Shown here: positions 1 to 6,593 of the stretch, in pieces
How positions within the stretch are numbered: the first letter of the stretch is position 1
Layout: every line of letters starts with the position of its first letter
Assembly: GCF_004353925.1 (NCBI RefSeq)
Contig: NZ_SMOK01000013.1
Span: 55,412-119,411, forward strand
Source: Pseudomonas sp. H9
GTDB taxonomy: Bacteria; Pseudomonadota; Gammaproteobacteria; Pseudomonadales; Pseudomonadaceae
Direction: 5' to 3'
DNA: 64,000 bases
Made by a program: the position numbers and the translations under genes
Notes under the pieces: generated by a model
Seen by the model: the letters and a program-made list of their open reading frames with translations, nothing else
Database searches by the model: none
Told to the model about the DNA's origin: nothing

Positions 1-1027
1 CGCATTCGATCTGGGTGGTCAGCAGCCAGCTTTGACAGGTGGTGAGCACGGCGGCGTAGTGGCGCGTGTCACCCCAGTTGTCGGTGACTGCCAGGCGTCC
101 ATCGGCGTTGCGGGCAATGCTCTTCACACCTGGCCGCGGTGCACCACGGTGCAGGGAGCTGAGGCTGGTACCGGCTGGCCAGTGCGCACAACGCTCGGGG
201 ACATGGCGCCAGATGCCCAGAGGCACCTGCTCGACACCGCCCACCACCAGATGCTGGTGATCGTCGCAGTTGGTCATGACCACGCGGAAGATTTCCAGCA
301 TCGAATTGGGGAAGTCCGAATCCCAGCCCCCGGTGCCGAAGCCGACCTGGCCGAAGACTTCCCGATGCAGGAAGCTGAGTTTGGCAAACGCCTTGGAGGT
401 GGCGACAAAATCGTAGAAAGTGCGGTCATCCCAGAGTGGAACCAAGGTGTTCCATAGCTCTTTGAGGCGTGGTACATCGCGATCACGGATTGCCTGCTGG
501 ATATCCCCGAAGCGGGCACCGTCTTCCAGGGCGTCGGCCCAGGCATCGGCAACTTCCTGGAACAGCTTGGGCAGGTCGGAGAGCTTTTCGGCGTAATGCG
601 TCTGGCCTTCCAGATCAACCACCGTACTGCCCGATGCGGGGGTCAGCGGGTTGGGGAAAGGCTTGGTCTGCAGGCCCAGTTTATCGACGTAGTGGTAGAA
701 CGCTGTGGACGATACCGGAAAGCGCATGCCGCCCAGCTCGGCGATGATGCCGTCGGTGCCCTCGAAGGCTTGCGAGCGCAGCCGGCCGCCCATTTTCGAT
801 GCTTCGTAGACCACCGGCTTTAGCCCCAGCTTCATCAGCTCGTAGGCCGCCACCAGCCCCGCGATACCGGCACCGACAATCGCGACCTCTTCGCCGTGGC
901 GTTCAGCCGGAATACTGCCCAGGCCTGCGGGATGCTCGATCCAGTCGTCAAAGGCGAAGGGAAAATCCGGGCCAAAGATGGTGACAGGTTTCTTGCCGTC
1001 GGCGGGGTGGCGATTGTTCTTGTTCAT
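1..1027 (-). CDS. davB: Lysine 2-monooxygenase (flavin amine oxidase family), 3' end outside window
   Basis: The gene starts at an ATG (1027-1025) preceded by an AAGG and runs off the left edge, so about 342 N-terminal residues are present. The N-terminus reads MNKNNRHPADGKKP, followed near residue 48 by the FAD dinucleotide-binding motif VAIVGAGIAGLVAAYEL and then the GGRLRS motif typical of amine oxidases. Bacterial members oxidise L-lysine to 5-aminovaleramide (or L-tryptophan to indole-3-acetamide) with loss of CO2. The sequence and the neighbouring AsnC-type regulator match what I remember of P. putida DavB, the first step of the aminovalerate lysine pathway, although many annotations call it tryptophan 2-monooxygenase. 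The partner amidase davA would lie just outside the window. Substrate choice is inferred from synteny. Confidence 0.85.
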   Translation of the reverse strand, partial: MNKNNRHPADGKKPVTIFGPDFPFAFDDWIEHPAGLGSIPAERHGEEVAIVGAGIAGLVAAYELMKLGLKPVVYEASKMGGRLRSQAFEGTDGIIAELGGMRFPVSSTAFYHYVDKLGLQTKPFPNPLTPASGSTVVDLEGQTHYAEKLSDLPKLFQEVADAWADALEDGARFGDIQQAIRDRDVPRLKELWNTLVPLWDDRTFYDFVATSKAFAKLSFLHREVFGQVGFGTGGWDSDFPNSMLEIFRVVMTNCDDHQHLVVGGVEQVPLGIWRHVPERCAHWPAGTSLSSLHRGAPRPGVKSIARNADGRLAVTDNWGDTRHYAAVLTTCQSWLLTTQIEC

Positions 1028-1189
1028 AGATGACCTTGCCAGTGCTGCGCAGGATGCGGAGCTTGAATGTAGGAGAGTGCTGGAGGTCAGTTTAGTGGGT
1101 GGTGATTACGTAATTAAGATGAATTGTGTCGTCGATATGCGGTGTTTTAAGTCGTTATGACTTACTGATAGAGCATATCGACAGCATCG

Positions 1190-1260
1190 GTGGGAGCGGG
1201 CTTGCCCCGCGATTGCGTTTTATCAACCACGCCGCAATCGCGGGGCAAGCCCGCTCCCAC
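1190..1260. repeat. REP pair, stems facing inward
   Basis: Two inverted copies of a Pseudomonas REP sequence: TGGGAGCGGGCTTGCCCCGC (from 1191) and its complement ending at 1260, separated by about 15 nt. The same unit occurs at 20251, 41104, 45666 and 53451. A further partial copy (CGCTCCCACC) follows at about 1270. It lies between the davB start and the 3' end of the regulator gene. Confidence 0.9.
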
Positions 1261-1279
1261 AGAAAATCCGCTCCCACCG

Positions 1280-1732
1280 TTAGCCCCGATCTACCTTGCT
1301 GCTGAGGATGATTGAGGTGGTGGTTTTTTCCACTCCATCGACACTGCCGATCTGGTCGAGCAACTGATCCAGTTGTTCGGGCGAATCACTGCGCAACCAC
1401 GCCACATAGTCGAACTCACCACTGACCGCGCAGAGTTGTTGAACCTGCCCCATCGCGCTTAGTCGACGCACTACTTCCTTGCCTGAACGGGGTTGTACCT
1501 TGATCCCGACATAGGCTTGCAAACCGCCATCGATCAGGCGCTGCCCCAGGCGCACGCCGTAGCCACTGATGACCTTGGTTTTTTCCAGGCGGGCCAGGCG
1601 TGAAGTCACGGTGGTGCGGGCAATGCCCAGTTGCCGGGCGAGGGTGGCGACGCTTTCACGGGCATTGATTTGCAGCAGTGAAATCAGTTGGCGGTCGATA
1701 TCGTCGAGGGCGACGGGGCGGCTGTCGGACAT
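1280..1732 (-). CDS. Lrp/AsnC family transcriptional regulator
   Basis: 150 aa, the normal length for the family. Residues about 8-55 form the AsnC helix-turn-helix (DIDRQLISLLQINARESVATLARQLG, then the recognition helix around ARTTVTSRL), and the rest is the RAM/Lrp ligand-binding domain (GIKVQPRSGKEVV, SGEFDYVAWL). It lies just upstream of davB on the same strand with a REP-containing gap. I infer that it senses lysine or a related amino acid and controls davB; the ligand is not visible in the sequence. Confidence 0.9.
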   Translation of the reverse strand: MSDSRPVALDDIDRQLISLLQINARESVATLARQLGIARTTVTSRLARLEKTKVISGYGVRLGQRLIDGGLQAYVGIKVQPRSGKEVVRRLSAMGQVQQLCAVSGEFDYVAWLRSDSPEQLDQLLDQIGSVDGVEKTTTSIILSSKVDRG

Positions 1733-1827
1733 GAGAGCTCTCTGGCGGGCGCCGCTCGGTGTGGCGCAGAAAATGTCGCGCTAGCCTATCGACTCCCCTT
1801 GCCGGGCAGCAAGGGGCTATCAACCAA

Positions 1828-2622
1828 TCAACCGGCGCGGAGCATGGCCTGGACTTGCTCCAGCGATTTGTAGGGGGCGACCGAGCGTGGCAACCGTGAC
1901 GTTGGTGACAGGTTGTAGACGGCGAATTCGTCCCCTACCACCGAATCGGCCACAAGCTGGAAAGACGGCAGGATCCTTGATTCGAAGTGCTGATCCAGCC
2001 CACAGGGCGACAGCTTCGAGTGGTGGTTTTCATAGAACCTGCCGGCATTCTGGTTCAGGTCTACGCCAACCAGAAACACCTGGTTGAAGCCTGCATGATA
2101 GGCAATCTGCAGGGCTACATAGGCGACTGTGCGCGCATCGAAAAAGCCCCGCTGCAGGTTCTTGCTGAACCCCAGAGGCTTTCTGCCGCTCCCAGGAAAG
2201 GGGTGGTTGCGCACCAGTTCATGGTCTTTGCGCAACCTTTCCAGGAAGCGTGCCTTGGGAGGCTTGCGCAGAAAGTACAACTCACCCTTGGCCTCAACTT
2301 GTGCAGACGCGTAGTGATCCTCCCACAGCGCCACTCGCTCACTTCGACGCAGGGCTTCAGCGAACAATTCGGGTTGCTGATTGGAGAAGTCGCGGTCTGT
2401 GCAGACGTAAAAGAATGGCTTGATAGGCGTGTCGATGAACATCGATATCGCACCGTTCATCGTGATCATGGGAATGTCGGCAAAAGACTCAAAAGGAAAG
2501 CCTTTGGCTGAGCTTCCTGAGGCAATCACAAAAACGGCACCTGATCCTGCATTGCGGCAATCATCAAAATGGCCGGCTCTGATGGGCACGTTGGACATCA
2601 ATCGTGCTGAGGAAGCGTCCAT
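1828..2622 (-). CDS. LPS core biosynthesis protein, WaaZ/RfaZ-like
   Basis: 264 aa. The motifs VFVIASGSSAKGFP near residue 30, ITMNGAISMF and PFFYVCTDRDF, then GFSKNLQRGFFDARTVAYVALQ and VFLVGVDLN, match what I remember of enterobacterial WaaZ (RfaZ), a protein linked to Kdo addition in the LPS inner core, and of the wider MptE-like fold. There is no signal peptide or membrane segment, so it is probably cytoplasmic or membrane-peripheral. It is divergent from the GT25 glycosyltransferase at 2917, which supports a joint role in LPS core decoration. The exact reaction is inferred. Confidence 0.6.
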   Translation of the reverse strand: MDASSARLMSNVPIRAGHFDDCRNAGSGAVFVIASGSSAKGFPFESFADIPMITMNGAISMFIDTPIKPFFYVCTDRDFSNQQPELFAEALRRSERVALWEDHYASAQVEAKGELYFLRKPPKARFLERLRKDHELVRNHPFPGSGRKPLGFSKNLQRGFFDARTVAYVALQIAYHAGFNQVFLVGVDLNQNAGRFYENHHSKLSPCGLDQHFESRILPSFQLVADSVVGDEFAVYNLSPTSRLPRSVAPYKSLEQVQAMLRAG

Positions 2623-2916
2623 CTTACAAATCCTTAAACCTGTATCAGCGATGAAAAGCGATATGCGCGAATGGATAAATATCCGCGATGTCTACACGCA
2701 AAACGTCACAAAGTATTAGCAATTGTAAGTGTTTGTAATCAAATGCGTCCAGCTTGGGTTGTTATTTCTGCATGACCTGCATCTCGCGTAGCAAGCTCAA
2801 GCGGTGTGTAACATCTTGAGAAAAAGTTGACCGGGCAGCACCGCCCTCCCTCGTTAAAATCGCGCGCTTCCACGGTGGTGCGCTTAAGGAGAGGTTGGTG
2901 TTGCAAGGAATGGGCA

Positions 2917-3570
2917 GTGAGTAAAATTGAATTTGATGTTGATGCCGTGTACTGCATTTCTCTCAAGGAGCGTAACGATCGTCGCGAGTTGTTCAGGCGC
3001 ACGGTGGGAGCTTTGTTGGAGAACCCTGTGGTTTTCCACATCGTCGAGAAAGACAAAGACCCGGTAAAAGGCTGCTACGAGTCCCACCAGGCAATTGCGA
3101 AAGCGGCCCTGGCTGAAGGCCGGAAGCGCGTCCTTATTTTTGAAGATGACGTGAAGGCCTACGAATTGAAGGCTGCACCGATTCGCTGGATAAACCGCTT
3201 CATGCGCACTCGAAGGTTTGAAGTGCTGCATCTGGGCTACAGCATGGGGAAAACCTGGCTCACGTGGTTTCCTTTCATTGCACGCGGTCGCGTCGTCGCG
3301 CTGCATGCCTATGTTCTGTCTCGCGAGGGCTGCCAGATTCTGGCTGACACGCCCTATACCGGCGTTCCTGTAGATGTGGTGTTCAAGCAGCGGATCAAAC
3401 AGCACTGCGTGTTTCCGATGCTGTTCCGTCAGCATGCGGCTTCAGTGACGGGCAGTGATCTTGAAGCGGTAGTGAAGAATGAAGACGAGTGGTGGCAGCG
3501 CAATTGGGACAAGCATTGGAAGTCGCCGCTCAAGAACTTTTGGCGTACGGTGCTGCGCTTTAACTTTTGA
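2917..3570 (+). CDS. Glycosyltransferase family 25 (LPS core type)
   Basis: 217 aa from a GTG start at 2917, chosen because AAGGA lies seven bases upstream (2905-2909) and the family core begins directly after it (VDAVYCISLKERNDRR). Longer in-frame starts (2827) give an arginine-rich leader with no family character. GT25 features are visible: the N-terminal YCISLKERNDRR, the nucleotide-sugar/metal motif VLIFEDDV about residue 70, and LHAYVLSREGC. GT25 enzymes transfer galactose or glucose to LPS or LOS at the cytoplasmic face. Divergent from the WaaZ-like gene; a strong bidirectional terminator follows. Confidence 0.8.
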   Translation: MSKIEFDVDAVYCISLKERNDRRELFRRTVGALLENPVVFHIVEKDKDPVKGCYESHQAIAKAALAEGRKRVLIFEDDVKAYELKAAPIRWINRFMRTRRFEVLHLGYSMGKTWLTWFPFIARGRVVALHAYVLSREGCQILADTPYTGVPVDVVFKQRIKQHCVFPMLFRQHAASVTGSDLEAVVKNEDEWWQRNWDKHWKSPLKNFWRTVLRFNF

Positions 3571-3593
3571 TCGTTACGTTGAACGTAGAGATG

Positions 3594-3620
3594 AAAAAAC
3601 CGCGCAAAGCGCGGTTTTTT
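3594..3620. terminator. Bidirectional rho-independent terminator
   Basis: Hairpin CCGCGC-AAA-GCGCGG flanked by A6 on the left and T6 on the right, so it works in both directions. It ends the GT25 gene on the plus strand and, before the island inserted, would have ended the tRNA gene on the minus strand. Confidence 0.9.
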
Positions 3621-3624
3621 ATTT

Positions 3625-3670
3625 TGGTGGGCCCACACGGACTCGAACCGTGGACCAAAGGATTATGAGT
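3625..3670. repeat. Attachment site (attL-type), displaced tRNA 3' end
   Basis: 46 bp identical to 9137-9182, the 3' part of the intact CAU tRNA gene (T arm, variable loop, anticodon loop and CCA end). Identity stops exactly after GATTATGAGT (3670); the D-arm half of the tRNA is absent, so this copy is a truncated remnant left by site-specific insertion. Confidence 0.93.
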
Positions 3671-3974
3671 TGCTGGGCTAACCAATATGCCTAGCGTAAT
3701 CTCTCAAAGCTGAGCGTAGGTTAGCATAGCTGGAAGCCTCGTAATACAAGGGTTTGAGAGTAGTTTAGTAAGGTTTGTCCAAGCTAGGTGCTGTACCGCC
3801 AGTGTACCCGTATATCTAGTGACGGTCTGGTACGAAGAAACTCGCGCTGGAGCAAGTAGCTGAGCCTGTTGTCCACGGCAGCCATTTGCTTCGCCTTCCA
3901 TAAGGTAAATGAGCTGGACGGTGAGCCACGGCAGTGCAGAGTTTTGACTGACAGCTGCGGCATTTAGTCAGAAT
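3671..3974. other. Island left end, no gene seen
   Basis: About 300 bases between the truncated tRNA copy and the controller operator. I see no open frame with coding character and no clear hairpin. It could hold integrase arm-binding sites, which I cannot recognise by eye. Confidence 0.5.
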
Positions 3975-4008
3975 GCTACTCATAGTCTGTAGACGCATAG
4001 TCTTCATG
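3974..4008 (+). promoter_or_regulatory. C-box operator of the controller protein
   Basis: Two copies of the controller-protein box: TACTCATAGTC (3977-3987) and GACGCATAGTC (3992-4002), separated by TGTA and flanked by ATG (3973-3975) and CAT (4006-4008). The layout matches, from memory, the tandem operator of C.Esp1396I and C.AhdI (consensus GACTNNNAGTC). In that class the dimer on the left box activates and the second dimer on the right box represses. The operator ends 16 bases before the C-gene ATG, so the transcript is probably leaderless or nearly so. Confidence 0.85.
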
Positions 4009-4024
4009 GTTACAGCATTCCCAG

Positions 4025-4240
4025 ATGAACGACGTCCAAAAATTATTGGGGAACAAGATCCGCTTAATGCGGATAGCGCTGGGACTTTCACAAGAAGGAT
4101 TAGCCGACGCCACCGGCTTACATAGGACCTACATTGGTTCGATAGAGAGAGGTGAGCGCAATCTAAGCCTGAAGAACATTGTGATCATTACTAGGGCTTT
4201 GTCTACGACCCCATCAGAACTTTTTAAGGATATAGAATGA
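4025..4240 (+). CDS. Restriction-modification controller protein (C protein, XRE family)
   Basis: 71 aa, typical for C proteins (about 70-100). It is almost entirely an HTH_3 domain; hallmark motifs are LGLSQEGLADATGLHRTYIG and IERGERNLSLKNI, ending in SELF. It should dimerise on the C-boxes just upstream and drive its own and the endonuclease gene's delayed expression, so that methylation precedes cutting in a new host. No Shine-Dalgarno precedes the ATG, which fits a leaderless mRNA. Its stop overlaps the endonuclease start in an ATGA, so the two are translationally coupled. Confidence 0.92.
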   Translation: MNDVQKLLGNKIRLMRIALGLSQEGLADATGLHRTYIGSIERGERNLSLKNIVIITRALSTTPSELFKDIE

Positions 4241-4833
4241 GTTCGCCTTATCTGGGGCAGCCGGTGGAGAACTGGCCTTGCATAACTAATAAGCTCATTG
4301 AAGATCATCCTCTCGAAGAGAGTCAGATAGTAGAGTGTTGCCTGGCAGCCTGGAATGATATCTATTATTCTAAGATTGGGAGGCATGGTTTTCGGATTGG
4401 AGTTGATATATTTGTTCGCCCTCAGATTATCGGCGCACTTCTCCATGAGCTGATTCCTGCGGAAATTGTAGCTAGTAACCCAGGGCTGTGGCAGCGTGAG
4501 CAGCGTTATGATGATAAAGATATCGTTTACATACCGAACAGTAATTATTCAATTGAATTGAAGACGTCCTCGAATGCTTCTAAAATCTTCGGGAACCGAA
4601 GCTACGCACAGGCTCCTACGGAGAGTAAGAAAAGTAAGGATGGATACTATTTGACGATAAATTTCGAACAGATCAAGGAGAGATCAGACTCGCCGCCCGA
4701 TATCACCATAATCAGATTTGGCTGGATTGATCATACTGATTGGATCGGCCAGGCTGCTGAAACTGGGCAGCAAGCCCGGCTCTCTAAAGATGCATATGCG
4801 TATAAGCTAAAAACCTTATACTCAAAACGCTAG
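4237..4833 (+). CDS. Type II restriction endonuclease, ScaI-like
   Basis: 198 aa. Features that recall the ScaI family are FRIGVDIFVRPQIIGALLHELIP in the middle, DKDIVYIPNSNYSIELKTSS near residue 90-112, IFGNRSYAQ, and RFGWIDHTDWIGQ with GQQARL near the C-terminus. The segment D-x16-E-L-K is a good PD-(D/E)XK catalytic core. ScaI cuts AGTACT to blunt ends; I infer the same or a related target because the partner methyltransferase is of the m4C type, as I remember for ScaI. The gene is AT-rich compared with the core genome. It overlaps the C gene by 4 bp and the convergent methyltransferase gene by 12 bp. Confidence 0.78.
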   Translation: MSSPYLGQPVENWPCITNKLIEDHPLEESQIVECCLAAWNDIYYSKIGRHGFRIGVDIFVRPQIIGALLHELIPAEIVASNPGLWQREQRYDDKDIVYIPNSNYSIELKTSSNASKIFGNRSYAQAPTESKKSKDGYYLTINFEQIKERSDSPPDITIIRFGWIDHTDWIGQAAETGQQARLSKDAYAYKLKTLYSKR

Positions 4834-5781
4834 TTCGGGTTGGGTTTCGAGAGCTTTTTTTTCACTAAAATAGCTCTCGATCCTTGTTTTAGCTAGCTCT
4901 ACATATGCTTGATTTATTTCAAAGCCAATTACTTTTCTATTATTAGAAAGCGCTGCAATGGCCGTGCTTCCTGAGCCCATAAATGGATCTAAAATTAAAT
5001 CTGACTCGTTAGAGCTAGACTTGATGATGCGCTCGATCATCTCTGTCGGGAATTGAGCGGGGTGGGAGGTTCTCTCTTTTGAAGAACGATTGGCTCCTGA
5101 GGTGACTTTAGCTATTTGCCATACATCCGAAGGGTTCTTTCCCAATGGATTGCACTTAAGCTTCCCATTTTTTTTCTGGTTAGGGTATTTGACGTTGGGG
5201 TCTCGTACTGCGTCTAAGTTGAAAGTGTATTCTGCTGGGTTTTTTACGTACCAAAGAAGCTTTTCGTTTCTAGGTGAGAACCTTGTTCTACAAGCTACAC
5301 CAGCAGAATAGTTCCAAACTACTTCTTGAAGGAAGTAGAAGGGGGTTTTATCCCAAAGTAGGTAAGAAATAGGCACGGCGAGGCCGCGATTTTTTACCTC
5401 GAAATAGCCAACATTCAACCAGAAGGTTCCATTGCTCCGAGTGATTCTATGTATTTCACTCATCCAAGAAGAACACCACTCTATATATTCCGACGTTTCG
5501 ATTAGGGACTCGTACTCTTTTCCGATGTTATATGGAGGGGATGTAACAGTTAGGTTTATAAGTTCGGAAGGGATCGATTTCATGGCGTGAAGGCACTCCA
5601 TGTTATATATCGCAACACCCTCGTTTTGATACGATGGCGGTCCCAGGTGTTCGATCGCCAAGTCAAAGCTGGAAGTTTTCATGCCTGTAGTGATGCTCAA
5701 TAGCGAAGTTGATAATTTCCGAACTATACCACTAAACGCTTGTGAGCTCCAGTTTTGGCCGCCAGGTGGTATGGCAGGCAT
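4822..5781 (-). CDS. DNA N4-cytosine methyltransferase (SPPY class)
   Basis: 319 aa from the first ATG. The catalytic motif IV TSPPYNIG precedes the AdoMet motif DPFMGSGST, the order of beta-class enzymes, and the serine of SPPY marks N4-cytosine methylation. It should protect the sites cut by the adjacent ScaI-like nuclease. The start is uncertain: an ATG at 5682 (286 aa, beginning MKTSSFDLAIEHLG) has a TATAGT -10-like box about 40 bases upstream, and the 33 residues before it (with GGQNW) lack a Shine-Dalgarno and look non-family. I keep the long form as the outer limit. It is convergent with the nuclease gene, so its promoter is separate from the C-box promoter. Confidence 0.92.
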   Translation of the reverse strand: MPAIPPGGQNWSSQAFSGIVRKLSTSLLSITTGMKTSSFDLAIEHLGPPSYQNEGVAIYNMECLHAMKSIPSELINLTVTSPPYNIGKEYESLIETSEYIEWCSSWMSEIHRITRSNGTFWLNVGYFEVKNRGLAVPISYLLWDKTPFYFLQEVVWNYSAGVACRTRFSPRNEKLLWYVKNPAEYTFNLDAVRDPNVKYPNQKKNGKLKCNPLGKNPSDVWQIAKVTSGANRSSKERTSHPAQFPTEMIERIIKSSSNESDLILDPFMGSGSTAIAALSNNRKVIGFEINQAYVELAKTRIESYFSEKKALETQPELAF

Positions 5782-5950
5782 AAAGATAAAGTAAGTTATG
5801 ATGGGTATGCTTTAGGTTGGCATGGGTATTAAAAGGGACGCGATTCAAGGGCAGGTGATACTGCTTTTTGGGTCTGGAGTTTTTAACCGCGCGGGCTTTG
5901 TTTTTTTGAGCGGCTCTCCTGAATCATGCTGTCTTTCCATCATTTACTGG

Positions 5951-6030
5951 TCGCGGCAGCGATCGTATGCCTCGCAGAGCTTCGCGAACTAGCTGATCCT
6001 AGCCGCCTACGCTACTTCACCTTCACCTTC
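5951..6030 (+). repeat. Degenerate second copy of the oriT region
   Basis: 5951-5980 (TCGCGGCAGCGA...TGCCTCGCAGAGC) repeats 6060-6085 apart from a 4-base internal indel. It is followed at 6013-6023 by CTACTTCACCT, which resembles the block before the nic site in RP4 and in the downstream copy. The central palindrome is missing here, so this looks like a decayed duplicate of the oriT. Confidence 0.55.
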
Positions 6031-6059
6031 AGTCTGACCTCTCTTTGAGGTTCACAGAG

Positions 6060-6180
6060 TCGCGGCAGCGACTGCCTCGCAGAGCAAGACAGCATTGAGC
6101 GCCGAAGGCGCGAATACGCGAGAGTGAAATTAGATAGCCGACTTGTCGGTTAGCTAACTTCACCTGTCTTGCCCTGAATA
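6060..6180 (+). other. IncP/RP4-like origin of transfer (oriT)
   Basis: Compared with the RP4 oriT as I remember it, the same blocks occur in the same order: GCCTCGCAGAGCA (6073-6086), TTGAGCGCC-GAA-GGCGCGAATA with a small hairpin (6095-6115), a 40-bp near-palindrome starting GTGAA and ending TTCAC (6124-6163, 16 of 20 positions paired), and ACTTCACCTGTCTTGCCC (6157-6174), which differs from the RP4 nic region ACTTCACCTATCCTGCCC at two positions. By analogy nicking would fall between 6171 and 6172. A TraK-family gene lies 150 bp away. Relaxase recognition is inferred, not shown. Confidence 0.82.
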
Positions 6181-6333
6181 TTCGTATGGCTGGCATGAGT
6201 GTCAGCAGTGCTCTCGGGTAAACAATAGGGTTGCTACAGCGTTCAGTTATGAGGTGATCGCTGAAACAATGGTATTGATCGAATATTGAACGCTTGTGCA
6301 ACGATTGTTCGGCTCAGCAACGGTTTGCAATAG

Positions 6334-6576
6334 CTATTGAACGCCGCAGTGTACGGGTAGCAATCGCTTGGCGTAGCGACGAAACGCTTGATAGCCAAAG
6401 TCGATAGATCCCTCATCATGCAAGGTCGTCCATATCCCTAACAAAGACCAACCACCTTCAATCGCTTGCAGAATATCCTCGCGTAGCAGGATGAACTTGG
6501 CCAAGTTGGTAGCAGGGCTTGAGGGCGGATAGGTTGCAGCTACTCGTTCCGCGATCCGTACAGTAAGTGGTTTCAT
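6334..6576 (-). CDS. TraK-family oriT-associated protein, short form
   Basis: 80 aa with a GAGGT ribosome binding site. The pattern FILLREDI, AIEGGW, IWTTLHDEGSIDFGYQAFRRYAKRL follows RP4 TraK (F-L-x-x-R-x-D, G, I-W, F-x-Y-x-x-F-R-x-x-A-x-R). RP4 TraK binds and bends DNA beside oriT as a relaxosome accessory. Here the long proline-rich C-terminal part of RP4 TraK (about 134 aa) is absent. The gene follows the winged-helix gene by 17 bp and reads towards the oriT, so it is probably the last gene of the alpA-type operon. Confidence 0.8.
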   Translation of the reverse strand: MKPLTVRIAERVAATYPPSSPATNLAKFILLREDILQAIEGGWSLLGIWTTLHDEGSIDFGYQAFRRYAKRLLPVHCGVQ

Positions 6577-6593
6577 TTCGACCTCTTGGACGA

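Noticed and set aside
1190..1260. CRISPR-like inverted repeats
   Set aside because: Single paired palindromes with no regular spacer array; they match REP elements.
3816..4091. 91-aa minus-strand frame over the C-box region
   Set aside because: Covers the operator and the start of the C gene; composition looks random.
5821..5988. 55-codon plus-strand frame starting MGIKRDAIQGQV
   Set aside because: No ribosome binding site, runs into the repeat block; too little evidence.
6029..6301. 90-aa minus-strand frame across the oriT
   Set aside because: Cysteine- and arginine-rich product without family character; the DNA is better explained as oriT.
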